Positions 51,619-59,009 of a stretch of DNA of 64,000 nt are shown here, in pieces. Within the stretch, counting starts at the first letter, position 1. Each line of letters opens with the position of its first letter. Both the position numbers and the translations under genes were made by a program. The stretch comes from an uncultured Granulosicoccus sp. Its GTDB lineage: Bacteria; Pseudomonadota; Gammaproteobacteria; Granulosicoccales; Granulosicoccaceae. The notes below the pieces were generated by a model. It had not been told where the DNA came from and made no database searches. It was given only the letters and a program-made list of their open reading frames with translations. The DNA is taken from NCBI GenBank assembly GCA_947492525.1, contig CANLNQ010000016.1, positions 62,001 to 126,000 on the forward strand. Reading direction: 5' to 3'.

Positions 51619-52920
51619 ATGACCAAGAGAACTCTGTTGACGCTGGCTGCAGGCGTACTTGCCGCCGGTAGCTGGATGCCTGTTGCGCAGGCGCAGGACT
51701 CGCTGTACATGCCATCCATGACCTACCGTACCGGGCCGTTCGCCGGAGGTGGAACACCGTTTGCCGATGGCTATGCCGATTACTTCAACATGCTCAATGA
51801 GCGTGATGGCGGTATCAATGGTGTACGTATCGAGGTGGAGGAATGCGAAACCGCCTATAACGCCCAGAAAGGCGTCGAATGTTATGAGGCGACCAAGGAC
51901 AAGGGCGCCCTGGCGTACAGTCCGTTGTCGACCGGGATCACATTGGCGCTGGTCCCCAAAGCGCCGATAGACGAGATACCCATATTCTCCATGGGCTACG
52001 GACTCTCGGCCGCCGCCGCGGGCGATCAGTTTCCGTGGACCTTCGTCTATCCGGCATCGTACTGGAGCCAGTTGTCGTCGATCATCAAGTACATCGACGA
52101 CAACGGCGGCGTCAAGGGTCAGAAGATCGGTTTCATCTATCTCGACGCGGCCTATGGCAAGGAGCCCATTCCTCTACTGGATCAGTTGGCCGAGTCGATG
52201 GGGTTTGAGGTTGCCAAGTTCCCTGTCGGGGTGAAGGAAATGCAGAACCAGTCCTCGCAATGGCTCAATGTGCGCAAGGAACGACCCGACTGGATGATCA
52301 TGTGGGGCTGGGGTGCCATGAATCCGACAGCCATCAAGGAGGCTGCCAAGATCCGATTCCCGCTGGATCGATTCATCGGCAACTGGTGGGCGGGTTCGAA
52401 CAATGACCTGAACGCTGTGGGTGAGGCAGGCAAGGGCTATCTGGCGGCCAATTTCTCGGGAATCGGCCAGGATTTCCCTGCATTGCAGGATGTACTGACA
52501 CACGTGGTCCGAGCGGGCAAGAGCAAGGTCGCCTCTGAAGACGATGTTGGCAACGTTCTCTACAATCGCGGCCTGTTCAACGCGGTCATTCTGGCCGAGG
52601 GTGTTCGTGTGGCTCAGGAAATGTCGGGAAAGAAGATCATTACCGGCGCTGACATGCGCGATGGGCTCGAGAACATCGACCTGAATGAGGAACGTCTGAC
52701 CGAGCTGGGTTTGCCGGGCTTCACTGGAGCGGTCAAGGGGTCCTGTGCTGATCATGAAGGCAATGGCGCGATCTTCATCCAGCAATGGAACGGGTCTGAT
52801 TGGGAAAAGATCTCGGATCTGATTGCGCCAATGAGTGATGTCGTTCGTCCCATGCTCGAAGAGGCGGCCGAGGCCTATGTCTCCGACAAGCCTGACTGGC
52901 AGTCACAGACCTGCAACTGA
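51619..52920 (+). CDS. livK: ABC transporter periplasmic substrate-binding protein (Liv family)
   Basis: The 433-residue protein has a signal peptide of about 26 residues (ending VAQA) and a two-lobed type I binding-protein fold (Peripla_BP_6). The mature start QDSLYMPSMTYRTGPFAGGG and the segments NERDGGINGVRIEVEECETAY and GQKIGFIYLDAAYGKEP fit the family. It is about 60 residues longer than E. coli LivK, as in members found next to acyl-CoA ligases. The ribosome site AAGGAG is ideal. The ligand pocket cannot be read from sequence; the cluster suggests an organic acid. Confidence 0.9.
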   Translation: MTKRTLLTLAAGVLAAGSWMPVAQAQDSLYMPSMTYRTGPFAGGGTPFADGYADYFNMLNERDGGINGVRIEVEECETAYNAQKGVECYEATKDKGALAYSPLSTGITLALVPKAPIDEIPIFSMGYGLSAAAAGDQFPWTFVYPASYWSQLSSIIKYIDDNGGVKGQKIGFIYLDAAYGKEPIPLLDQLAESMGFEVAKFPVGVKEMQNQSSQWLNVRKERPDWMIMWGWGAMNPTAIKEAAKIRFPLDRFIGNWWAGSNNDLNAVGEAGKGYLAANFSGIGQDFPALQDVLTHVVRAGKSKVASEDDVGNVLYNRGLFNAVILAEGVRVAQEMSGKKIITGADMRDGLENIDLNEERLTELGLPGFTGAVKGSCADHEGNGAIFIQQWNGSDWEKISDLIAPMSDVVRPMLEEAAEAYVSDKPDWQSQTCN

Positions 52921-52956
52921 GTCTGACACCAGCAACCTTCCAGGGGACCCCGGCAC

Positions 52957-53784
52957 ATGCAAGACTCCACCGCAGAAATCAGCGAAACCATTCTCAGCGT
53001 GAACAACATCGAGGTCATCTATGACCACGTGATACTCGTGCTGAAAGGGGTATCGCTGCATGTGCCCAAAGGGGGGATCGTGGCCTTGCTCGGCGCCAAT
53101 GGCGCCGGCAAGACCACGACTCTGAAAGCCATATCCAATCTGCTTCAGGCGGAGCGGGGTGTGGTCAGCAAAGGCAATATCGAGTTTCGTGGGGAGCAGG
53201 TGCAGGCTCTGTCCCCCAATGAACTCGTGCGCCGCGGCTGTATACAGGTCATGGAAGGACGACACTGTTTCGGCCATCTGAGCATTCATGAGAACCTGCT
53301 CACGGGCGCCTTCACCCGCAAGGATGGGGCGGCGGCGATTCGTCAGGATATGGAGATGGTGTACGACTACTTTCCCCGGTTGCGTGAACGCCGGAATTCG
53401 CAGGCGGGTTATACCTCGGGGGGAGAACAGCAGATGTGCGCCATTGGTCGGGCATTGATGTCCAGACCTGCCATGATTCTGCTGGACGAACCGTCCATGG
53501 GGCTCGCACCTCAACTGGTCGAGGAGATCTTCGATATCGTGCGTCAGCTCAATCAGGACACCGGAGTGTCGTTCCTGCTGGCCGAGCAGAACACCAACAT
53601 CGCCTTGAAATACGCCACTTACGGGTACATTCTTGAATCCGGTCGGGTGGTACTCGATGGTGATGGTGCTGCCTTGCGCGAGAATGCCGATGTCAAGGAG
53701 TTCTATCTTGGCACCGGCGGCGAAGGGCGTCGAAGCTTCCGGGATGTCAAGCATTACAAGCGACGCAAGCGATGGCTGGCGTGA
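52957..53784 (+). CDS. livF: Liv-type ABC transporter ATPase (LivF)
   Basis: The 275-residue ABC ATPase has Walker A GANGAGKT (46-53), the LivF-type CIQVMEGRHCFGHLSIHENL, signature YTSGGEQQMCAIGRALM and Walker B MILLDEPSMGLAP. The C-terminus is extended by about 30 basic residues (GGEGRRSFRDVKHYKRRKRW), unlike E. coli LivF (237 residues), and may contact a partner. It pairs with LivG. The downstream ligase-like gene starts 12 bases after its stop. Confidence 0.92.
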   Translation: MQDSTAEISETILSVNNIEVIYDHVILVLKGVSLHVPKGGIVALLGANGAGKTTTLKAISNLLQAERGVVSKGNIEFRGEQVQALSPNELVRRGCIQVMEGRHCFGHLSIHENLLTGAFTRKDGAAAIRQDMEMVYDYFPRLRERRNSQAGYTSGGEQQMCAIGRALMSRPAMILLDEPSMGLAPQLVEEIFDIVRQLNQDTGVSFLLAEQNTNIALKYATYGYILESGRVVLDGDGAALRENADVKEFYLGTGGEGRRSFRDVKHYKRRKRWLA

Positions 53785-53796
53785 TTCAACAATACA

Positions 53797-55077
53797 ATGG
53801 CGGTACTAAACTCGATGTTTGATGAACGCGATACGCTGGCTGCTGATGAACGCGAAGCCGCTTTGTTCGAAGGCTTCGGTGCTCGACTTGTCGAGGCCGC
53901 TGTCACCTGTCCGGGTCTGGCTCGTCATCTGGATGGGCATTCGCTGTCGTCCGTCAATGACAGGGCAGCGCTGCAGCAATTGCCGATATTGCGCAAGCAG
54001 TCCTTGATGCAGGCTCAGCAGGAAAAGCCACCGTTTGGTGACTTCGTCAATCTGGATGCGCTGCAGGGGCAGCGGGTTTTCATGTCCCCCGGTCCGGTCT
54101 GGGAACCACAATTGCCCGGGGCAGATCCCTGGCAAGCTGCTCGTGCCCTGCATGCAGCGGGTATCCGCCGTGGTCACCGGCTCCACAATGCGTTTTCATA
54201 TCATCTTACCCCGGGTGGTTTCATACTCGATGAAGGCGCGAGAGCACTCGGGTGTCTCGTGTTTCCGGCCGGTGTCGGTGGCACTGAGACACAAGTGCAG
54301 GCCATCCGGCATCTGGGCGCTCAGGCGTATATAGGCACGCCGGATTACCTGCAGGTCCTGCTGGATCAGGCTGCCAGCGACAATCAGGCACTGTCATCGC
54401 TTGAGCTTGCACTGGTGTCTGGAGGTGCACTGTTCCCGGCCATGCGCGAGCGTTACAGCGAGCAGGGGATTCACGTACAGCAATGCTATGCCACTGCGGA
54501 TCTGGGGGTTATCGCCTACGAAACATCCACTGACGGCGTGGTGCATCCGGGCATGGTGGTCAATGAGGGGCTGATCGTCGAGATCGTCGTGCCCGGTACC
54601 TCCACACCCGTTGCCCCAGGAGAGGTCGGTGAGGTGGTGGTGACGCGATTGTCTCCGGTCTACCCGCTGCTGCGTTTTGCCACTGGAGACCTGTCAGCAG
54701 AGCTGACCGAGGCCAGCCCGTGCGGCCGCACGCAGATGCGTCTGCGAGGCTGGATGGGGCGTGCCGATCAGCGTGCGAAGGTCAGAGGCATGTTCGTGGA
54801 TCCGCAGCAACTGCAGAGCTTGCCCGATGCACACCCGGAAATTGCGCGCTGGCGTCTGACGGTACGACGAGAGCAGGATCGCGATATCATGCGCCTGGCG
54901 GTGACGCTGAAAGAGTCTGCTCAGACCGGACAGGCTGTTGGCGAGATGGACATGCAGGCGCTGGCGGCAACACTCAAGCGCCTGACCAATCTGAGTGGAG
55001 AGGTCTGTGTGGTGGATGCCTTGCCGGACGATGGTCTGGTGGTGGAAGATCAGCGAGATTACGAACAGGGACAATGA
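53797..55077 (+). CDS. Divergent phenylacetate-CoA ligase-like protein
   Basis: The 426-residue protein has the length and layout of PaaK-type adenylate-forming enzymes (NAFSYHLTPGGF, TPDYLQVLLD, LVSGGALFP, LLRFATGDLSAE, LRGWMGRADQRAKVRGMFVDPQQL in segments). The ATP-binding loop, normally SSGTTGKP, reads MSPGPVWEP (about 94-102), and the usual YGxTE is YATADLG. It may thus adenylate poorly, use a different chemistry or act as an acyl carrier/transfer partner. The start ATG 53797 has no good ribosome site; ATG 53815 is an alternative. It overlaps the thioesterase start (ATGA). Confidence 0.85.
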   Translation: MAVLNSMFDERDTLAADEREAALFEGFGARLVEAAVTCPGLARHLDGHSLSSVNDRAALQQLPILRKQSLMQAQQEKPPFGDFVNLDALQGQRVFMSPGPVWEPQLPGADPWQAARALHAAGIRRGHRLHNAFSYHLTPGGFILDEGARALGCLVFPAGVGGTETQVQAIRHLGAQAYIGTPDYLQVLLDQAASDNQALSSLELALVSGGALFPAMRERYSEQGIHVQQCYATADLGVIAYETSTDGVVHPGMVVNEGLIVEIVVPGTSTPVAPGEVGEVVVTRLSPVYPLLRFATGDLSAELTEASPCGRTQMRLRGWMGRADQRAKVRGMFVDPQQLQSLPDAHPEIARWRLTVRREQDRDIMRLAVTLKESAQTGQAVGEMDMQALAATLKRLTNLSGEVCVVDALPDDGLVVEDQRDYEQGQ

Positions 55078-55508
55078 GTCATTCCACGATACGGGCAGGC
55101 GTGCTGGACATCGACAGAGACAGGACCCCGGCCTCGCTGCGTACCATTGCCATGCCGGCCGATACCAATCCGAATGGGGACATCTTCGGTGGCTGGATTC
55201 TGTCGCAGATGGATCTGGCCGGCGGTACCTATGCGCTGTATGTGGCGCAGGGGCGAGTGGCGACAGTGGCCGTGACCGGCATGAAGTTCTACAAACCGGT
55301 CAATGTCGGTGACGAGGTCAGCTGCTACTGCGCCACGCACGCCATTGGTCGAACCTCGGTGACGGTCAACGTCGAGACCTGGGTGCGTCGACGTCAACTG
55401 GCCGTCGAGGAGCAAGTCACGGAGGGCCTGTTCACCTTCGTGGCCATTGATGCCAACGGCCAGCCCAGGCCAATCACGGAGCCCGCGGCTGATGTCGACC
55501 CCGCATAG
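55074..55508 (+). CDS. Acyl-CoA thioesterase (YciA-like hotdog)
   Basis: The 144-residue protein has the hotdog-fold acyl-CoA hydrolase pattern: MPADTNPNGDIFGGWILSQMD with the catalytic Asn/Asp environment, TGMKFYKPVNVGDEVSCYC and TVNVETWVRRR. It would hydrolyse acyl-CoA, freeing CoA, and may balance the ligases of the same cluster. ATG 55074 overlaps the upstream stop; the open frame further upstream lies within the ligase gene. Length is close to E. coli YciA (132). Confidence 0.92.
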   Translation: MSHSTIRAGVLDIDRDRTPASLRTIAMPADTNPNGDIFGGWILSQMDLAGGTYALYVAQGRVATVAVTGMKFYKPVNVGDEVSCYCATHAIGRTSVTVNVETWVRRRQLAVEEQVTEGLFTFVAIDANGQPRPITEPAADVDPA

Positions 55509-55521
55509 CAAGGACGCCTTG

Positions 55522-56079
55522 ATGTCCTACCTGACGGGGATCTCGGAAGCCGTGTCCGGAAAGGCACTGCCGCCGGTGAACAGCTGGCAGCCGGATGTCA
55601 CACGGGACATCGACATGCGCATCGCGCGTAATGGAGACTGGTTCCACGAAGGCTCTCGAATCGATCGTCCTCGGATGGTCAGACTCTTTTCCACGGTGTT
55701 GCGCAAGGACGGCAATGACACCTATCTGGTGACTCCTCAGGAGCGATTGCGCATCACGGTGGAAGATGCACCGTTCACGGCCGTGCTGATGTCGCAAAGT
55801 ACGCAAGGCGGCGTACAGCGACTGGAATTCACGACCAATCTGGGCGAGCAGGTCCTTGCCGACGAACAGCACCCGATTCGCGTGCATTACCGGCAGGCTG
55901 ACGGGGAACCATCGCCCTATGTGCGGGTACGCGACCGGCTCCAGGCGCTGATCAGTCGAGGCGTGTTTCTGGAACTGGCCGAGCTGGCCGAGGAGCGGGA
56001 AGGTCGCCTGGGCGTCATGTCCTCGGGATGCTTCATGCCGTTGGATGATGCCACCGGCGATGCGTCCTGCGATGACTGA
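55522..56079 (+). CDS. DUF1285 protein
   Basis: The 185-residue protein fits DUF1285 (PF06938): NSWQPDVTRDIDMRIARNGDWFHEGSRIDRPRMVRLFSTVLRKD, shown here in parts, and DTYLVTPQERLRITVEDAPF. The fold is mostly beta; no catalytic motif is known. I start it at ATG 55522, with AAGGA seven bases upstream; earlier in-frame ATGs (55447, 55492) fall in the thioesterase gene. Its last eight bases overlap ccmA. It is the bridge between the acyl-CoA cluster and the ccm operon; its role is unknown. Confidence 0.85.
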   Translation: MSYLTGISEAVSGKALPPVNSWQPDVTRDIDMRIARNGDWFHEGSRIDRPRMVRLFSTVLRKDGNDTYLVTPQERLRITVEDAPFTAVLMSQSTQGGVQRLEFTTNLGEQVLADEQHPIRVHYRQADGEPSPYVRVRDRLQALISRGVFLELAELAEEREGRLGVMSSGCFMPLDDATGDASCDD

Positions 56080-56725
56080 TTCATCGGTTCTGCTCAGTGC
56101 CACGGGCATGAGCATCTGGCGTGGCGAACATCTGCTGGTCGATGAGGTGGACGTGTGTGTTTCCGCTGGCAGCATCGTCCAGATCCAGGGCAGCAACGGC
56201 AGCGGCAAGACCACCCTGCTCAGGGCGTTGATCGGCCTGGCCGAATTCGATGAGGGGGAGATATTCTGGCGGGGCGAATCGGTACGACGCGTGCGAGACG
56301 ATCTGCATGCAAACCTGATCTATCTGGGCCACAAGGCCGGTATCACGGCAGGCCTGACGCCCCTGGAGAATCTGTTGTCGCTGTGTCCTGAACTCAGTGC
56401 CGATAAGGGCGAGTCATCCAGCAGGGATCGGATTCGGCAAGTGCTCGAGGAGCTGGGTATTGCAGACCGGATCGATCTACCCAGTGCGGCACTGTCTGCC
56501 GGGCAGCAACGTCGGGTATCATTGGCGCGGCTGCGATTGCAATCGGCTACCTTGTGGGTGCTCGACGAGCCGCTGACGTCGCTGGATGTCAATGGTTATG
56601 ACTGGGTCAAGGCGGAGATTCAGCGGCATGTGGGCGAGGGCGGTGCCGTGATGTTCACCACGCACCAAGCCCTGGTCTTTGATCCTCACCCGGTGCAGAG
56701 CATTCAACTGACCGGCGATCTGTAA
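56072..56725 (+). CDS. ccmA: Heme exporter ATPase CcmA
   Basis: CcmA is the ATPase of the CcmABCD complex that releases heme-loaded CcmE for cytochrome c maturation. The 217-residue protein has Walker A GSNGSGKT (about 40-47), signature LSAGQQRRVSLARL and Walker B LWVLDEPLTSLD, with the CcmA-type IYLGHKAGITAGLTPLENL. ATG 56072 overlaps the DUF1285 end; ATG 56045 would add nine residues. Neither has a good ribosome site. It heads ccmABCDEFGH. Confidence 0.95.
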   Translation: MTDSSVLLSATGMSIWRGEHLLVDEVDVCVSAGSIVQIQGSNGSGKTTLLRALIGLAEFDEGEIFWRGESVRRVRDDLHANLIYLGHKAGITAGLTPLENLLSLCPELSADKGESSSRDRIRQVLEELGIADRIDLPSAALSAGQQRRVSLARLRLQSATLWVLDEPLTSLDVNGYDWVKAEIQRHVGEGGAVMFTTHQALVFDPHPVQSIQLTGDL

Positions 56726-56745
56726 GTAACTGACATTTCTAACCA

Positions 56746-57459
56746 GTGATAGCGAAACCCAGCCCTCGGACTTCAGCCGGACTCGCCACCGTATTCTTGC
56801 GTGTTTTCAAGCGCGACATGAAGCTGGCTGTACGCTCGGCGGGTCAGTGGCTCAACCCGCTGTTGTTCTTCGTGATCGTGGTGACCTTGTTCCCGCTGGG
56901 GATCGGTCCGGGCCCCGCCATGTTGGCAACCATCGCCCCCGGCGTTCTGTGGGTCAGCGCATTGCTGGCCATGATGCTGTCGCTGGATGCGCTGTTTGCC
57001 AATGACTTTCGCGACGGAACGCTGGAGCAGATGGTGCTCAGTGGTCATCCTCTGACAGTCATGGTACTGGGCAAGGTAATGGCGCACTGGGTCATCAGTG
57101 GCTTGCCTCTGGTGCTCCTGTCGCCCTTGCTGGGCTTGCTGATGCAGCTGCCGGAAGAGGCTTACCTGACACTGCTTGCCAGTCTGTTTCTGGGCACCCT
57201 GAGCCTCAGTTTCATTGGTGCAATCGGCGCTGCACTCATTGTCAGTCTGAACCAGGGCGGCGTCCTGTTGTCCCTACTGGTGTTGCCGCTGACGGTGCCA
57301 GTACTCATATTCGGTAGTGGCGCGGTGGCTGCGGCAGGCATGGGTCTTGAAACCTCGGCACATCTCTCCATGCTGATGGCCATCGTCTTTCTGTCAGTGT
57401 CGCTGTCTCCGCTTGCCATCGCTGGTGCGTTGAGGGTCGGGGTCGCCGCCGGGCGTTGA
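56746..57459 (+). CDS. ccmB: Heme exporter membrane protein CcmB
   Basis: The 237-residue protein has six membrane helices and the CcmB pattern NPLLFFVIVVTLFPLGIGPGP, IAPGVLWVSALLAMMLSLD, FRDGTLEQMVLSGHPL, VMAHWVISGLPLVLLSPLLG and QGGVLLSLLVLPLTVPVLIF. It forms a complex with CcmA, C and D. The start is GTG 56746, giving about 15 residues more than E. coli CcmB (220); ATG 56818 would cut into the conserved start. A 167-base gap to ccmC is unusually long for this operon and shows no clear element. Confidence 0.95.
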   Translation: MIAKPSPRTSAGLATVFLRVFKRDMKLAVRSAGQWLNPLLFFVIVVTLFPLGIGPGPAMLATIAPGVLWVSALLAMMLSLDALFANDFRDGTLEQMVLSGHPLTVMVLGKVMAHWVISGLPLVLLSPLLGLLMQLPEEAYLTLLASLFLGTLSLSFIGAIGAALIVSLNQGGVLLSLLVLPLTVPVLIFGSGAVAAAGMGLETSAHLSMLMAIVFLSVSLSPLAIAGALRVGVAAGR

Positions 57460-57626
57460 TGTTTTGACGCTCGGGCGCAGGCGGTCATGTCCGGGGCCGT
57501 GCTTCGGCCACTGATTTGACCGGGGTCAAGCAATCGCCTGGACAGGTTCGTTTGCACGGTCCGAATGAGGTCTCGATTCGTATTTCCAGCTAAACTAGAC
57601 AAGTTGGACGACAGGAAAACATCAGA

Positions 57627-58370
57627 TTGTTTCAGTGGATTCACCGATTTGGCTCAGCGCCGTTCATGTACCGCCTGGCTGGGCGATTAGCCCCCTGGTT
57701 TGGCGGTCTGTGCCTGTTGAGTCTGGCTTTGGGCCTGTATCTGGGTCTGGTGGTTGCGCCAGCGGACTATGAGCAAGGCGACAGTTATCGCATCATCTAT
57801 ATTCACGTGCCTGCGGCATGGATGTCGATGTTCGTTTACGTGGTCATGGCCACCTCCAGTGCCATTTTCCTGATATGGCGTCTGAAGATTGCCGATGTGG
57901 TAGCCGAAGCGTCCGCTCCGATAGGCGCTGCGTTCACCGCCGTGGCCTTGTTGACCGGCTCCTTCTGGGGCAAACCCATGTGGGGAACCTGGTGGATCTG
58001 GGACGCAAGGTTGACGTCGGAACTGTTGCTGCTGTTCCTGTACCTGGGTTACATGGCATTGCGTGGAGCGCTCGATACACCGCAAGGCTCGGCGCGGGCG
58101 GCGGCGATACTGGCCGTGGTGGGGGTCGTCAACATTCCCATCATCCACTTCAGTGTGGAATGGTGGAATACGCTGCACCAGCCGGCCACCATCTCGAAAC
58201 TGGACAAACCGTCCATGCATATCAGCATGTTGAGGCCTCTGTTGTTGATGGTTCTGGCCTTCCAGATGCTGTATTTCCACAACCTGATGGTGCGGTTGAG
58301 AACCCTCATTCTGACGCGTGAGAGCCGGGCCAGCTGGGTGGCGGAACTGAACCCTGAGACCGGGAACTGA
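57627..58370 (+). CDS. ccmC: Heme handling protein CcmC, TTG start
   Basis: CcmC loads heme onto CcmE. The 247-residue protein has six membrane helices, the periplasmic Trp-rich WWD stretch WGKPMWGTWWIWDARLTSEL (about 114-133) and heme-ligand His residues in IYIHVPAAW (His60) and IIHFSVEWWNTLHQ. It starts with TTG 57627: this N-terminus (MFQWIHRFGSAPFMYRLAGR) lines up residue for residue with E. coli CcmC, and AGGAAA lies upstream. ATG 57666 would remove 13 conserved residues. ccmD follows one base after the stop. Confidence 0.95.
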   Translation: MFQWIHRFGSAPFMYRLAGRLAPWFGGLCLLSLALGLYLGLVVAPADYEQGDSYRIIYIHVPAAWMSMFVYVVMATSSAIFLIWRLKIADVVAEASAPIGAAFTAVALLTGSFWGKPMWGTWWIWDARLTSELLLLFLYLGYMALRGALDTPQGSARAAAILAVVGVVNIPIIHFSVEWWNTLHQPATISKLDKPSMHISMLRPLLLMVLAFQMLYFHNLMVRLRTLILTRESRASWVAELNPETGN

Positions 58371-58371
58371 C

Positions 58372-58536
58372 ATGGCTGAATTTCTGAACATGGGAGGGTA
58401 TGCATTCTATGTATGGACTTCCTACTTTCTTGCCTTGATCCTGCTTGGCGGTGTCGCGCTGTGGACGTCAATGCAATCGCGCAAGGTGCGGCTCAGCGCC
58501 ATTCGCAAGGCACAACAACGAAGACGCAAATCATGA
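58372..58536 (+). CDS. ccmD: Heme exporter protein CcmD
   Basis: A 54-residue small membrane protein fills the space between ccmC and ccmE. It reads MAEFLNMGGYAFYVWTSYFL, one hydrophobic helix, then a basic tail ending QQRRRKS, exactly the CcmD pattern (GGYAFYVW, single helix, Arg/Lys tail). CcmD helps release CcmE from CcmABC. The ATG lies one base after the ccmC stop; its TGA overlaps the ccmE start (ATGA). It is easily missed by length filters. Confidence 0.93.
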   Translation: MAEFLNMGGYAFYVWTSYFLALILLGGVALWTSMQSRKVRLSAIRKAQQRRRKS

Positions 58537-59009
58537 CTCCCAAACGCAAGCAACGCCTGATTCTGGTGAGTGTGATGCTGTGTGGTGTGGCCGCGGCCGC
58601 GGCATTCGGTGTCAACGCTTTCCGGGACAACATCATGCTGTTCCATTCTCCATCGGATGTGGTCGCCGGCGCGGTGAACCCCGGCAAGGCCTTTCGGGTC
58701 GGGGGCATGGTGGTGGACGGCAGTGTGCAGCGAGACCAGGACAGTCTCGAGGTTCGTTTCGAACTGACCGACTACGACAAGACGATTCCGGTGAGCTTTT
58801 CGGGCATCCTGCCGGATCTGTTTCGTGAAGGGCAGGGCATCGTCGCCATGGGCGCCATGGACGACGCAGGCACCTTTGAAGCGAGCGAAGTGCTCGCCAA
58901 GCATGATGAAAACTACATGCCTCCGGAGGTTGCCGACGCGCTGGAGCGTGCTGGCAAGATGCCCGGCACGGCAGCAAATTTTGACAGCAAGACGGTAGTC
59001 GAGCCATGA
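58533..59009 (+). CDS. ccmE: Periplasmic heme chaperone CcmE
   Basis: CcmE binds heme covalently and hands it to CcmF. The 158-residue protein has an N-terminal membrane anchor (about 8-28), an OB-fold beta-barrel with GKAFRVGGMVVDGSV and the heme-binding motif HDENY (His124, Tyr128) followed by the flexible MPPEVADALE tail. It starts at ATG 58533, overlapping ccmD; the open frame upstream is in ccmD. The stop overlaps ccmF (ATGA). Confidence 0.97.
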   Translation: MTPKRKQRLILVSVMLCGVAAAAAFGVNAFRDNIMLFHSPSDVVAGAVNPGKAFRVGGMVVDGSVQRDQDSLEVRFELTDYDKTIPVSFSGILPDLFREGQGIVAMGAMDDAGTFEASEVLAKHDENYMPPEVADALERAGKMPGTAANFDSKTVVEP

